From NCBI GenBank assembly GCA_022649165.1, contig JALCNR010000007.1, positions 1-64,000 of the forward strand: a stretch of DNA of 64,000 nucleotides, in the 5' to 3' direction. The DNA comes from Actinomyces sp. (lineage in GTDB: Bacteria > Actinomycetota > Actinomycetes > Actinomycetales > Actinomycetaceae). The notes below the pieces were generated by a model. It saw only the letters and a program-made list of their open reading frames with translations, did not search any database and was not told the DNA's origin. Numbering within the stretch: position 1 is the first letter of the stretch; each line of letters starts with the position of its first letter. Shown one piece after another: positions 50,759 through 60,121 of the stretch. The position numbers and the translations under genes are program-made.

Positions 50759-53476
50759 ATGACGGCGATGCTCAACGACCTGCTGGACGACCTCGAGGAC
50801 CGGGGGCGGCTCGGCGACGACGATGCCCTCTACGAGACCTTCGCCGGGTGGGCCGAGTCCAGCGGGCGCCCCCTCTACCCCCACCAGGAGGAGGCCTTGC
50901 TGGAGATCCTCGCCGGCAACCACGTCATCGCGGCCACGCCGACGGGTTCCGGGAAATCGATGATCGCCCTGGCCGCGCATTTCGTCTCCCTGGCCCGCGG
51001 CGGGCGCTCCTACTACACGGCGCCGCTCAAGGCGCTGGTCTCGGAGAAGTTCTTCGACCTCGTCGCCCTTTTCGGAGCGGACAACGTCGGGATGGTGACC
51101 GGAGACGTCTCGCTGAATGCGGCCGCCCCCGTCATCTGCTGCACGGCGGAGATCCTCGCCAACCAGGCGCTGCGGGAGGGAGCCGGCCTGGACACGGACA
51201 TGGTCATCATGGACGAGTTCCACTTCTACGGCGATCCCCAGCGCGGGTGGGCGTGGCAGGTGCCGCTCCTGGAGTTCACGAGACCGCAGTTCATCGCCAT
51301 GTCGGCCACCCTGGGCGACACCTCGCGCTTCCAGGCGCAGTGGAAGCAGCGCACGGGGCGCGACGTCGCGCTGGTCGACGACGCCGAGCGCCCGGTCCCC
51401 CTGGAGTTCGACTACGTCGTCGACGATGTCCACGACACCGTCGAGCGCCTGCTCGCGGAGGGGCGGTGGCCCGTCTACATCGTCCACTTCGCCCAGCGCG
51501 ACGCGGTGGAGACCGCGCAGTCCTTCGACCGGCGCCGCCTCATCGACGACGACCAAAAGGCGCGCATCGCCCGGGCGCTCGCGACGGTGCGCTTCGGCCG
51601 CGGATTCGGCCAGACCCTGCGCCACCTCCTCGCCCAGGGCATCGGCGTCCACCACGCGGGGATGCTGCCGCGCTACCGGCGCCTCGTCGAGCGCCTCACC
51701 CAGCAGGGGCTGCTCGCCATCGTGTGCGGGACGGACACGCTGGGGGTCGGCATCAACGTGCCCATCCGAACGGTCCTCCTGACGTCTCTCGTGAAGTTCG
51801 ACGGGGAGCGCATGCGCCACCTCTCGGCGCGGGAGTTCCACCAGATCGCAGGCCGGGCGGGACGGGCCGGTTTCGACCTGGTCGGCTTCGTCCGGGTGCT
51901 CGCCCCGGGCCACGAGGTCGAGAACGCCCGCGCCCGGGCGCGTCTGAGCGCCGCGGAGGAGAACGCGCGCGACGAGCGCGAGGCACGACGGGTGGCGAAG
52001 AAGGCGAAGAAGCGCGGCGCCGCCACGAGGAGCCCGGAGAAGGGGCAGATCACGTGGACGCGCTCGACCTTCGAGCGCCTGCGCGATGCCCAGCCGGAGC
52101 AGCTCTCCTCCCAATTCGCGATGACTCATTCGATGGTGCTCAACGTGCTGGCCGGAACCGCCGCCGACGCCCACCGGGACCCGGCGGAGCGCCTTCTGGC
52201 GTTGGCCACCGGCAACGACGACCCGGTGCGCGAGTCGAACCCGCACCTGCGCCGCCTGGCCGAGATCTACCAGTCGATGCGCCAGGCCGGCGTGGTCGAC
52301 CATGTCTCCTCCGCGCAGGCCGCCTCCGACGGCCGCCCCCGTCTGCGCCTCGTGGCCGACCTGCCCGACGACTTCGCGCTCAACCAGCCGCTCTCCCCCT
52401 TCGCGCTGGCGGCCCTGGAGCTCCTGGATCCCGAGTCGCCCGCCTATGCCCTCGACGTCGTGTCGGTGGTCGAGTCGGTCCTGGAGGACCCGCGCCCCCT
52501 GCTCTACGCCCAGCAGCGGACGCGGCGCGACCAGGCAATGGCCGCCATGAAGGCGGAGGGGCTGGAGTACGACGAGCGCATCGCCCGCCTCGACGAGGTG
52601 ACCTGGCCGAAACCCCTGGAGGACCTGCTCGAGGGCGCTTTCCGGACCTACGTCCAGTCGAACCCCTGGGTCGGCGACCTGGAGATCTCCCCGAAGTCGG
52701 TCGTGCGGGAGATGATCGAGAACGCCCAGACCTTCACGGAGCTCATCGGCCGCTACGACGTGGGCCGTTCCGAGGGCGTGGTCCTGCGCTACCTCACCGA
52801 CGCCTACCGGTCGCTGCGCCAGGTCGTCCCCGAGTCCGCGGTGACGCCTGAACTCAAGGCCATCATCGACTGGCTGGGCACTCTGATCCGCTCCGTCGAC
52901 TCCTCCCTCCTCGACGAGTGGGAGGCGCTCGCCTCCGGGCGCGCGCCCGCGGGCGGCGCGGCGATCGGCGAGGGCGACTCCGGCGGCGCGTCCGGGGCCG
53001 AACTGGCCTTCGGCGCCGATGAGGACGGGACGGTCGCCTTCAGCGCGAACCGGCATGCGTTCCGCACGGCGATCCGCACCGCGCTGTTCCGTCGGGTCGA
53101 GCTCATGAGCCGCGACGATGTGGAGGGCCTGGCGCGGGCCGACGGGCCCGCGGGCTGGCCGGCCGGGAGGTGGGACCGGGAGCTGGCGCGCTACTGGGCC
53201 GAGCACGACTGGATCGGCATCGATCAGCGGGCCAGGTCCTCGGCGCTCGTCTCCGTGATCGAGCGACCCACGCCGGCGGACCTCCTGGATGCCGGGGCGA
53301 CGGAGGCGGTGGCGGAGGGGGCGGAGACCATGCCGGGGCGCCTGTGGCTCGCCGCCCAGACCCTGGTGGATCCCGAGGAAGACATGGACTGGCGTCTGAC
53401 GGTGCTCGTGGATGTCGCCGAGTCCGACCGCTCCGGTGCCGTCGTGCTGCGCCCACTCGCCTTCGGTCCCCGCTGA
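50759..53476 (+). CDS. Ski2-like DEAD/DEAH-box helicase
   Basis: The 905-residue helicase has ATPTGSGKS near residue 61 (motif I), MDEFHFYG near 145 (motif II, DEFH rather than DEAH), SATLGD near 182 (III), a second RecA domain with GIGVHHAGMLPRYR near 300, DTLGVGINVPIRTV near 330 and QIAGRAGRAGFD near 365 (VI). The long C-terminal part (from about 450) corresponds to the DUF3516 region of actinobacterial Ski2-like helicases. A role in RNA or DNA unwinding is known only generally. ATG 50759 is chosen from the family start. Confidence 0.9.
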   Translation: MTAMLNDLLDDLEDRGRLGDDDALYETFAGWAESSGRPLYPHQEEALLEILAGNHVIAATPTGSGKSMIALAAHFVSLARGGRSYYTAPLKALVSEKFFDLVALFGADNVGMVTGDVSLNAAAPVICCTAEILANQALREGAGLDTDMVIMDEFHFYGDPQRGWAWQVPLLEFTRPQFIAMSATLGDTSRFQAQWKQRTGRDVALVDDAERPVPLEFDYVVDDVHDTVERLLAEGRWPVYIVHFAQRDAVETAQSFDRRRLIDDDQKARIARALATVRFGRGFGQTLRHLLAQGIGVHHAGMLPRYRRLVERLTQQGLLAIVCGTDTLGVGINVPIRTVLLTSLVKFDGERMRHLSAREFHQIAGRAGRAGFDLVGFVRVLAPGHEVENARARARLSAAEENARDEREARRVAKKAKKRGAATRSPEKGQITWTRSTFERLRDAQPEQLSSQFAMTHSMVLNVLAGTAADAHRDPAERLLALATGNDDPVRESNPHLRRLAEIYQSMRQAGVVDHVSSAQAASDGRPRLRLVADLPDDFALNQPLSPFALAALELLDPESPAYALDVVSVVESVLEDPRPLLYAQQRTRRDQAMAAMKAEGLEYDERIARLDEVTWPKPLEDLLEGAFRTYVQSNPWVGDLEISPKSVVREMIENAQTFTELIGRYDVGRSEGVVLRYLTDAYRSLRQVVPESAVTPELKAIIDWLGTLIRSVDSSLLDEWEALASGRAPAGGAAIGEGDSGGASGAELAFGADEDGTVAFSANRHAFRTAIRTALFRRVELMSRDDVEGLARADGPAGWPAGRWDRELARYWAEHDWIGIDQRARSSALVSVIERPTPADLLDAGATEAVAEGAETMPGRLWLAAQTLVDPEEDMDWRLTVLVDVAESDRSGAVVLRPLAFGPR

Positions 53477-53575
53477 GGGGAGCGGGCGCCGCCCTCGTCG
53501 CCCACGGGAGGGAACCGTCCGTGGAATAAGTCACAAACCGTGTCGGAACCACGGGGAAGGGGTGGCTCAATTCGA

Positions 53576-53594
53576 TCAGGCTCGCCTAACCTAA
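53576..53594. promoter_or_regulatory. DtxR/IdeR-type iron box before the siderophore operon
   Basis: TCAGGCTCGCCTAACCTAA matches the 19-bp DtxR/IdeR consensus at 16 positions. It lies 57 bp before the binding-protein start, so the operon should be repressed when iron is plentiful. Confidence 0.82.
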
Positions 53595-53651
53595 TTGGGT
53601 CTCGTCGCACGTCACGGGACCCGACATCCGCACCCGAACCCGAGGAGCACC

Positions 53652-54671
53652 ATGCGAGCGCTCTCCACGCGCCTGATCACCACTCTCATCGCGGCGGCCG
53701 CCGTGATGACCGCCTGTTCCACCGGAACCGGCTCGGCCCAGTCCGATGCCGCCGAGTCCGGGACCCCTGCCGCCGCGGCGTCCGGCGACCAGGGGACGTG
53801 GCCCCGCACGATCGCCGACGAGCAGGGCGAGGTCACGATCGACGCGAAGCCGGAGAGGATCGTCTCGACCTCCCTCTCCGTCACGGGCACGCTGCTGGCC
53901 ATCGGCGCGCCAGTGGTGGCGTCGGCCGCCACCTCGGTCTCCGACATCACCGACGACAAGGGGTTCTTCTCCCAGTGGGCCGACGTGGCCGACGAAAGGG
54001 GTGTCGAGGTCCTCTACCCCGATCTCGAATTCGACATGGAGGCCCTCATCGCCGCCGATCCCGACCTCGTCGTCGTCTCCACCTCGGGCGCCGACTCGGT
54101 CCTCGACCATTACGACGAGATCGCCGCCGAGTTCCCGACCATCGTCGTCGACTACTCGAAGCAGACCTGGCAGGACCTGGCCACCCAGCTCGGAGAGGCC
54201 ACCGGCCTGGAGGGCGAAGCCCAGGCCTCCATCGCCGACTTCGACGACTACGCCGCCACCGCCGCTCAGAAGATCACGGCCCCTGAGGGCGGCGTGAGCA
54301 TCGTCTCCTACAACGGGCCCGGCTCCGACCAGGGCGTCGCGAAGCTGACCGGTCCCCACGCCCAGCTCATGGAGTCTCTGGGCCTCGACGTCGTCGAGGG
54401 GCCCGAGGACCTCGACACCAGCGAGCAGCCGCGGTCGGACTTCATCTTCGTCACCCTGGAGAACCTGTCGAAGGCCGTCGGCGGCGAGACCGTCTTCCTG
54501 CTGACCGGCACCGAGGAGACGGTCTCCGCCTTCGCCTCCGACTCGGTCCTGGCCAACCTCCCGGCCGTCCAGAAGAACCAGGTCTACCCGCTGGGACCGA
54601 CCTCGTTCCGCATCGACTACTACTCCGGCAAGCAGTTCGTCGACGCCGTCGTGGACGCCCTGGGCGCCTGA
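53652..54671 (+). CDS. Iron-siderophore ABC substrate-binding lipoprotein
   Basis: This 339-residue lipoprotein (lipobox MTAC, Cys near residue 21) captures ferric siderophores at the cell surface. TIADEQGEVTIDAKPERIVSTSLSVTGTLLAIGAPVV begins the class III binding-protein fold, with PDLEFDMEALIAADPDLVVVS near 130 and a C-terminal YYSGKQFVDAVVDALG. It resembles FepB/catecholate-type receptors. It starts at ATG 53652 after GAGGAGCACC and leads a six-gene iron operon. Confidence 0.92.
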   Translation: MRALSTRLITTLIAAAAVMTACSTGTGSAQSDAAESGTPAAAASGDQGTWPRTIADEQGEVTIDAKPERIVSTSLSVTGTLLAIGAPVVASAATSVSDITDDKGFFSQWADVADERGVEVLYPDLEFDMEALIAADPDLVVVSTSGADSVLDHYDEIAAEFPTIVVDYSKQTWQDLATQLGEATGLEGEAQASIADFDDYAATAAQKITAPEGGVSIVSYNGPGSDQGVAKLTGPHAQLMESLGLDVVEGPEDLDTSEQPRSDFIFVTLENLSKAVGGETVFLLTGTEETVSAFASDSVLANLPAVQKNQVYPLGPTSFRIDYYSGKQFVDAVVDALGA

Positions 54672-54676
54672 GACAG

Positions 54677-55831
54677 GTGACGTCGACCGCAGCGACCGCC
54701 CGCCGGGGCGGCAGCGAGCCCACCGGGTCCGCCGCCGCCCCGGCGGGTTCCGCCGCGCACGGGACCTCCGGGGTACCCGATCGCCCCGGGGCCGGGGGCG
54801 CCGGGCGCTCCCCTGGCTCCGGTCGCGTCCGGCACTCCCATCGCGGCCCGCTGCTGCTGGCCCTGGCGCTGGCCCTCATCCCGCTGATGGCGTTGTCCGT
54901 GGCGGTGGGGTCCCGCCTCGTCGACCTCGCCACCGTCGTCGACGCCCTGCGCGCCTTCGATCCTGGGGACGATGACCATCTGGTCGTGCGCGAACTGCGG
55001 GTGCCGCGCACGATCCTGGCGGTCCTCACGGGAGCCTGCCTGGGAGTCGCCGGCGCGCTCATGCAGTCCCTGACCCGCAACACGTTGGCCGAGCCCGGGA
55101 CCCTGGGGGTCAATGCCGGAGCGGCCCTGGGAGTCGTCGTCGGCCTGGCGCTCACCGGCTCCGCCTCGATCACGGTCTACGTGTGGTTCGCGTTCGCCGG
55201 GGCCGGACTGGCCTCGGTCCTCGTCCACCGGCTGGGCCGGGCGGGCGAGGCCGGCGTCAACCCCGTCCGGCTCGTCCTCGCGGGGGCCGGGCTGTCGATG
55301 ACGCTGGGCGCCCTCACCGACATCCTCATCCTCTCAAGCCCCCAGCAGATCCTCGACAGCTTCCGCAACTGGGCGACCGGATCACTCCAGGGACGCGGCT
55401 GGGAGTCGCTGCCCGTCGTCGCGGTGTGCCTGGCCATCGGCCTGGCCCTGGCATTATCCCTGTCGGGTCCCCTGAATTCCGTGTCGCTGGGCACCGACCT
55501 GGCACGCGCCCTGGGGGTCGACGTCCGACGCACCTGGAGATGGACGAACCTGGCGATCATGGTCCTGGCCGGAGGCGCGACGGCCGCCATCGGCCCGGTC
55601 TCCTTCGTGGGACTGGCCGCTCCCCACGCGGCGCGCAGCATCATCGGCCCCGACCACCGCTGGGTCGTCCCCTACTCCTGCGTCCTCGCGTCCATGGCCG
55701 TCCTGATCGCGGACCTCCTGGGGCGCCTCGTCCTGCATCCGGGAGAGATCGGGGCGGGCATCATGACCGCTCTCATCGGCGCCCCCTTCTTCATCGCGCT
55801 GGTGCGCCGGGGGCGGGTGAGCGAGCTGTGA
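54677..55831 (+). CDS. FecCD-family siderophore permease, first subunit
   Basis: The 384-residue product has a disordered Gly/Ala/Pro-rich N terminus of about 55 residues, then about nine to ten membrane helices. LRVPRTILAVLTGACLGVAGALMQSLTRNTLAEPGTLGVNAGAALGV near 110-155 is the family signature and IGPVSFVGLAAPHAARSI near 305 the ATPase-coupling loop region. It starts with GTG at 54677, 5 bp after the binding protein; a later start near residue 50 cannot be ruled out. Confidence 0.92.
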   Translation: MTSTAATARRGGSEPTGSAAAPAGSAAHGTSGVPDRPGAGGAGRSPGSGRVRHSHRGPLLLALALALIPLMALSVAVGSRLVDLATVVDALRAFDPGDDDHLVVRELRVPRTILAVLTGACLGVAGALMQSLTRNTLAEPGTLGVNAGAALGVVVGLALTGSASITVYVWFAFAGAGLASVLVHRLGRAGEAGVNPVRLVLAGAGLSMTLGALTDILILSSPQQILDSFRNWATGSLQGRGWESLPVVAVCLAIGLALALSLSGPLNSVSLGTDLARALGVDVRRTWRWTNLAIMVLAGGATAAIGPVSFVGLAAPHAARSIIGPDHRWVVPYSCVLASMAVLIADLLGRLVLHPGEIGAGIMTALIGAPFFIALVRRGRVSEL

Positions 55832-56856
55832 CGACGTTGCGCGTGGGCGCGGGCCCGCTCCGCCTGCGCGTGGAGCGGCGCACTCTGGCGGTCGGCGCCA
55901 TCCTGGTCGGGGTGCTCGCCGCGGCGGCCCTCGCCTCGCTGATGTCGGGCACCGTGCCCCTGTCCCCCGGGCAGGTCCTCGGCGCCCTGGGCGGACACGC
56001 CGATTCGGAGAAGACCGCGCGGGTCATGTGGCAGATCCGCGTCCCCCGGGTCGTCACGGCGCTCGCCGTCGGCATGGCCCTGGGAGCCGCGGGCTGCGTC
56101 TTCCAGTCCGTGTCCCGCAACGCCCTCGGCTCCCCCGACGTCATCGGGTTCACCTCGGGCGCCGCCACCGGCGCCGTCGTCCAGATCGTCCTCATCGGGG
56201 CGGGCCCGGGAGCCACGACCACCGCCGCGGTCGCCGCCGGGCTGCTCACCGCCCTGGTGGTCTACGCGCTCGCCCGCAAGGACGGGGTGAGCGGCGGCTA
56301 CCGGCTGGTCCTCGTCGGCATCGGGGTGAGCGCCTTCGCCGGGGCGCTCAACACGCTCGTCCTGGCCCGCGGGGACATCGATCTCACGACCCGCGCCAGG
56401 GTGTGGCTCTCCGGGTCCCTCAACGCCCGGACCTGGGACGACGCGTGGCCGCCGCTGGCCGCCGTCGTCGTCCTCGTCCCCGCGCTCGCCGCGCTGGCCC
56501 GCCACCTGGACATCCTCGAGATGGGCGACGACCAGGCCGGCCAGCTCGGCGTCCATGCCGAGCGCGCCCGCCTGCTCGCCATGCTCATCGGCGTCGTGCT
56601 GACGGCTGCGGCCGTCGCGGGCGCCGGTCCCATCGCTTTCGTCGCGCTCGCCGCCCCGCAGATCGCTGTGCGCCTCACCCGCGCCTCCCGCGTCCAGGTC
56701 ATCGTCTCGGCGCTCATGGGAGCGGGCCTGCTCCTGCTCGCCGATCTCGTGTCCGTGCACCTGCCGGTGCGGGCGGCCCTGCCGGTCGGCCTCACCACGG
56801 GGGCGCTGGGCGGCGTGTACCTGTTGTGGGTCCTCTCCCGCTCGAGGTCGGTATGA
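55828..56856 (+). CDS. FecCD-family siderophore permease, second subunit
   Basis: This 342-residue permease is the partner of the previous gene. IRVPRVVTALAVGMALGAAGCVFQSVSRNALGSPDVIGFTSGAA near residue 70-113 and GAGPIAFVALAAPQIAVRL near 268 are the family landmarks. Its GTG start overlaps the previous stop (GTGA), so the two are translated together, as usual for a heterodimeric permease. Confidence 0.92.
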   Translation: MTTLRVGAGPLRLRVERRTLAVGAILVGVLAAAALASLMSGTVPLSPGQVLGALGGHADSEKTARVMWQIRVPRVVTALAVGMALGAAGCVFQSVSRNALGSPDVIGFTSGAATGAVVQIVLIGAGPGATTTAAVAAGLLTALVVYALARKDGVSGGYRLVLVGIGVSAFAGALNTLVLARGDIDLTTRARVWLSGSLNARTWDDAWPPLAAVVVLVPALAALARHLDILEMGDDQAGQLGVHAERARLLAMLIGVVLTAAAVAGAGPIAFVALAAPQIAVRLTRASRVQVIVSALMGAGLLLLADLVSVHLPVRAALPVGLTTGALGGVYLLWVLSRSRSV

Positions 56857-56878
56857 CCAGGACTTCCCCGGAGGAATC

Positions 56879-57730
56879 ATGAGCACTTCCCTCGACGAGG
56901 ACGCCTCCCCGCTGCGCGGGGAGGGCCTCACCCTCTCCTACGGCGAGGGGCGCACCGTCTCCGATCACCTGGACATCGCGGTGCCCGACCACTCGTTCAC
57001 GGCGGTCATCGGCCCGAACGCCTGCGGGAAATCGACGCTGCTGCGCGCGCTCGCCCGGCTGCTCGCCCCCGAGCGCGGCGCCGTCGTCCTGGACGGGCGC
57101 GATATCCGGGACATCCCCTCCAGGACCGTTGCCCGCCGGCTCGGGCTGCTGCCCCAGACCTCCCACAGCCCGGCCGGCATCTCCGTGCGAGACCTCGTCG
57201 CTCGGGGCCGTTTCCCCCACCAGTCGCTGCTGCGGCAGTGGTCGCCCTCGGACGACGCGGCCGTCCAACGGGCGATGGCGGCCACGGGTGTCGCCGATCT
57301 GGCCGACCGCCTGGTCGACGAGCTCTCCGGGGGACAGCGGCAGCGCGTGTGGCTGTCACTGGTGTTGGCCCAGGAGACCCCTCTGCTGCTGCTCGACGAA
57401 CCGACGACCTTCCTCGACATCACCCACCAGCTCGAGATCCTGGATCTGTGTCGCTCGCTGCATGCCACGGGCCGATACACGCTGGTGGCGGTGCTCCACG
57501 ACCTCAATCTGGCGTTCCGCTACGCGACGCACCTCATCGTGATGAAGGACGGACGCGTCGTGGCGTCGGGTGCTCCCGAGGACGTGGTGGATGCCGACCT
57601 GATCCGCGAGGTCTACGGCGTCGACTGTTTGTGCCTGCCGGACCCCGTCAACGGCCGGCCGATGATCGTGCCCCTGGACACCACCGCCCCCATCCCGACC
57701 GCGCCCACCCCCGAGAGGACCTCCGCATGA
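56879..57730 (+). CDS. Siderophore ABC transporter ATPase
   Basis: This 283-residue FepC/FhuC-type ATPase has GPNACGKST near residue 43 (Walker A; GPNACGKST is the usual form in siderophore ATPases), LSGGQRQRVWL near 148 (signature), LLLLDEPTTFLD near 168 (Walker B) and VLHDLNLAFRY near 205 (H loop). GGAGGAATC precedes ATG 56879. It ends in an ATGA overlap with the SIP gene. Confidence 0.95.
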   Translation: MSTSLDEDASPLRGEGLTLSYGEGRTVSDHLDIAVPDHSFTAVIGPNACGKSTLLRALARLLAPERGAVVLDGRDIRDIPSRTVARRLGLLPQTSHSPAGISVRDLVARGRFPHQSLLRQWSPSDDAAVQRAMAATGVADLADRLVDELSGGQRQRVWLSLVLAQETPLLLLDEPTTFLDITHQLEILDLCRSLHATGRYTLVAVLHDLNLAFRYATHLIVMKDGRVVASGAPEDVVDADLIREVYGVDCLCLPDPVNGRPMIVPLDTTAPIPTAPTPERTSA

Positions 57731-58656
57731 CGCCTTCGCCGAACACCGCCCCGACCGCCGGCGGTCTGCCCACCGTTCTCGAGGTCGCCGACGTCATCGA
57801 TCTCACGGCATCGATGCGACGCATCCGCTTCGCCGGGGCCGGCGTCGCCGCGTATCTCGGCGCGCCCCGCATCCCCAACATCAAGCTCTTCCTCCCGGGC
57901 CCGGAGGGTCTGCGCGACCTGCCCACCCCGGACCAGGCCGACCATCACCGCGTCACGGCGGCCCAGCGGGCACGGGTGCGCACCTACACAGTGCGCGCCT
58001 ACGACGCGGAGGCCGCCACGCTGGACATCGACTTCGTGCGCCACGGGGACGAGGGACTGGCCTCCGCCTGGGCGGAACGAGCGCGCCCCGGCGACAAGCT
58101 GGGAGCGCTGGGCGGCGGCGGGCGCCTGCCCGCGCCGAGCCCGTGGCTGGCGCTCGTCGCCGACGACACCGGCGTGCCGGGCGCCCTGGCCATCCTGGAG
58201 CAGCTTCCCGCGGGCCAGAGGGGCATCGCCCTGCTCGAGGTGGACGGCGCCGAGCACGAGCAGCCCGTCGCCGCGCCCCGCGGGGTCGAGGTGCGGTGGC
58301 TTCATCGCCGGGGCGCGCGCCCGGGGACCTCCGACGTCCTGCTGGAGGCCGCGCTCGGCCTTGCGCTGCCGGACCCTCTGAAGGAGGACTTCATCTGGGT
58401 CTCCGCGGAGTCCCGGGTGGTGCGCGCGGTCCGCCGTCATGTCCGGATGCTCGGCGTTCCCCGAGGGAACCAACTCATCATCGGCTACTGGCGCCGCGGC
58501 ATCACCGAGACCGCTTATGGGACGCAGTCGCGCAACGACCGCATGCCCGGCGAGTCACTCGTCGTCCTGCCCGAGAACGGGAAGCTGCGGGCCGACTCGC
58601 TCGGGAGGCTGTTCGCCGGGGATGCGGAATCTCACCTCGCCGAATCCGATGACTAA
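57727..58656 (+). CDS. Siderophore-interacting protein (ferric reductase, ViuB-like)
   Basis: This 309-residue cytoplasmic flavoprotein should reduce ferric siderophores and free the iron. RVRTYTVRAYD near residue 80 is the FAD-binding RxYT motif; LVADDTGVPGALAILEQLP near 140 and the C-terminal GYWRRGITE near 257 are typical of SIP proteins. It is coupled to the ATPase gene and followed after 57 bp by an esterase gene with its own iron box. Confidence 0.92.
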   Translation: MTPSPNTAPTAGGLPTVLEVADVIDLTASMRRIRFAGAGVAAYLGAPRIPNIKLFLPGPEGLRDLPTPDQADHHRVTAAQRARVRTYTVRAYDAEAATLDIDFVRHGDEGLASAWAERARPGDKLGALGGGGRLPAPSPWLALVADDTGVPGALAILEQLPAGQRGIALLEVDGAEHEQPVAAPRGVEVRWLHRRGARPGTSDVLLEAALGLALPDPLKEDFIWVSAESRVVRAVRRHVRMLGVPRGNQLIIGYWRRGITETAYGTQSRNDRMPGESLVVLPENGKLRADSLGRLFAGDAESHLAESDD

Positions 58657-58672
58657 GGCTAGCCTGACCTCA
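58654..58672. promoter_or_regulatory. Second DtxR/IdeR-type iron box
   Basis: TAAGGCTAGCCTGACCTCA matches the 19-bp consensus at 15 positions. It overlaps the stop of the SIP gene and lies 41 bp before the esterase start, giving the esterase separate iron control. Confidence 0.72.
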
Positions 58673-58713
58673 GTGCCCCCGCGCCCCGTGCGCACCGTCC
58701 CGGAGGATTCCGC

Positions 58714-60114
58714 ATGACAACCCAGCCTGGCCCCGCCCGCGATCTCGTCGACGAGTACACCCCGCGGGCGTGGTGCGACCGCCTGGGATCGATCCATGTG
58801 GAACGCGCCCGCCAGGTCCCTCCTCACGACGCGGCGGTCCCACGGGTGCCCACGCCTCTGGGCGTCCTCGGCGTCCTCGACGCCATCGGCGGTGAGGACG
58901 CCCCCAGGTCGGGCGTCCTCACGAACCCGCTGATCAGCACCGACCCCGACGCGGCAGCAGCCGGGGGCGCCACGCGGGGCGGGGAACCGCCGATGCGGCT
59001 GTACACGTGGATCGTGGATGCGCCCGGGGCCTCCGCCGTGCTGCTGTGGGGCAACGGACTCTTCGACCACACGGACGTCGGCGCCTCCGAGCTCGAACGC
59101 GTGCCCGCGGGAAACCGCTGCGCGGGCCGGTGGACGATCACCCTCCGCCTGCCCGCAGACTGGCGCGGCTCCTACCGGATCGCCATCCACGAGGGGCCAG
59201 GCGAGGCCCCGTGGCGTTCGGCCCGAGGCCGTCACGCCATCCGCCGGGCGGCGATCGACGGGGCGCGCGTGGATCCCCTGGGCTCCCAGAGCATCCGCGG
59301 GTCGGGCGGCCAGGCGTGGTCGGTAGCCGCCGGACCCGCCGCTCCGGCGGAACCCTGGCGGCTCGGGGGCCGAGCCGATCAGGCCGGCGGCTCCAGCCAT
59401 CCTCACGGCCTCGTCGACGAGTTGGCCTTCCCCGCGGATGGCCCGCGTCCAGCCGAACGCGCGTGGGTCTACCGCCCGGCAGCGGCGGCCGCCGGGGGCC
59501 CGGAGCGCACGCCGGTCCTGGTGCTCTTCGACGGGCAGGTCTGGAAGGACGGGCTCGATCTGCCGGCCGCGCTGGACGCCGTCATCGCCCGCGGGCTGGT
59601 GGCGCCCCTGCACGTGATCATGATCGACTCCCATGACGAGGACACGCGCTGGGCGCACCTGGGGGTGCCGGGCGGCCAGGTCGATGCGGTGCTCGACCGC
59701 ATCCTCCCGCAGGTGCGCGCGGCCTATCCGGTGAGTCCCCGCGGCTGCGACACGGCCGTGGCCGGGCAGAGCCTCGGCGGCCTGGCGGCCCTGTGGACCG
59801 TCGCGCTGGCGGAGGGGCGTGTCGACCACGCGATCGCCCAGTCGCCGTCGCTGTGGCGCTTCCCGGTGGCCGCTCCCCTCCTGCGCGAACCGCGGTGGCG
59901 CTCCATCCGCCTGCAGGCCGGCACCCTCGAGGGCGACATGCTGCAGGACGCTCTCGACCTCGAGCAGCGCCTGAGTTTCGACCCACTGGCGGGATGCCGT
60001 TCCATCAGCGTCCAGCCCGTCCACGGTGGACACGACTGGGCGTGGTGGCGGGTCGGACTCATCGAGGCGCTGCGCGAGCTCTTCCCCGCAGGGGCCGCCC
60101 CCCGCGGGGCCTGA
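58714..60114 (+). CDS. Fes-like siderophore esterase
   Basis: This 466-residue protein resembles enterobactin esterase Fes. The N-terminal DUF3327-like domain (to about residue 215, with LYTWIVDAPGASAVLLWGN) precedes an alpha/beta-hydrolase domain with VLVLFDGQVW near 268, GQSLGG near 350 (nucleophile Ser) and HGGHDWAWWR near 437 (catalytic His). It would cleave a tri-ester catecholate siderophore after import. No siderophore synthesis gene is in the window, so the organism may use siderophores made by others. Its stop is 7 bp from a convergent permease gene. Confidence 0.88.
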   Translation: MTTQPGPARDLVDEYTPRAWCDRLGSIHVERARQVPPHDAAVPRVPTPLGVLGVLDAIGGEDAPRSGVLTNPLISTDPDAAAAGGATRGGEPPMRLYTWIVDAPGASAVLLWGNGLFDHTDVGASELERVPAGNRCAGRWTITLRLPADWRGSYRIAIHEGPGEAPWRSARGRHAIRRAAIDGARVDPLGSQSIRGSGGQAWSVAAGPAAPAEPWRLGGRADQAGGSSHPHGLVDELAFPADGPRPAERAWVYRPAAAAAGGPERTPVLVLFDGQVWKDGLDLPAALDAVIARGLVAPLHVIMIDSHDEDTRWAHLGVPGGQVDAVLDRILPQVRAAYPVSPRGCDTAVAGQSLGGLAALWTVALAEGRVDHAIAQSPSLWRFPVAAPLLREPRWRSIRLQAGTLEGDMLQDALDLEQRLSFDPLAGCRSISVQPVHGGHDWAWWRVGLIEALRELFPAGAAPRGA

Positions 60115-60121
60115 GACCCGT

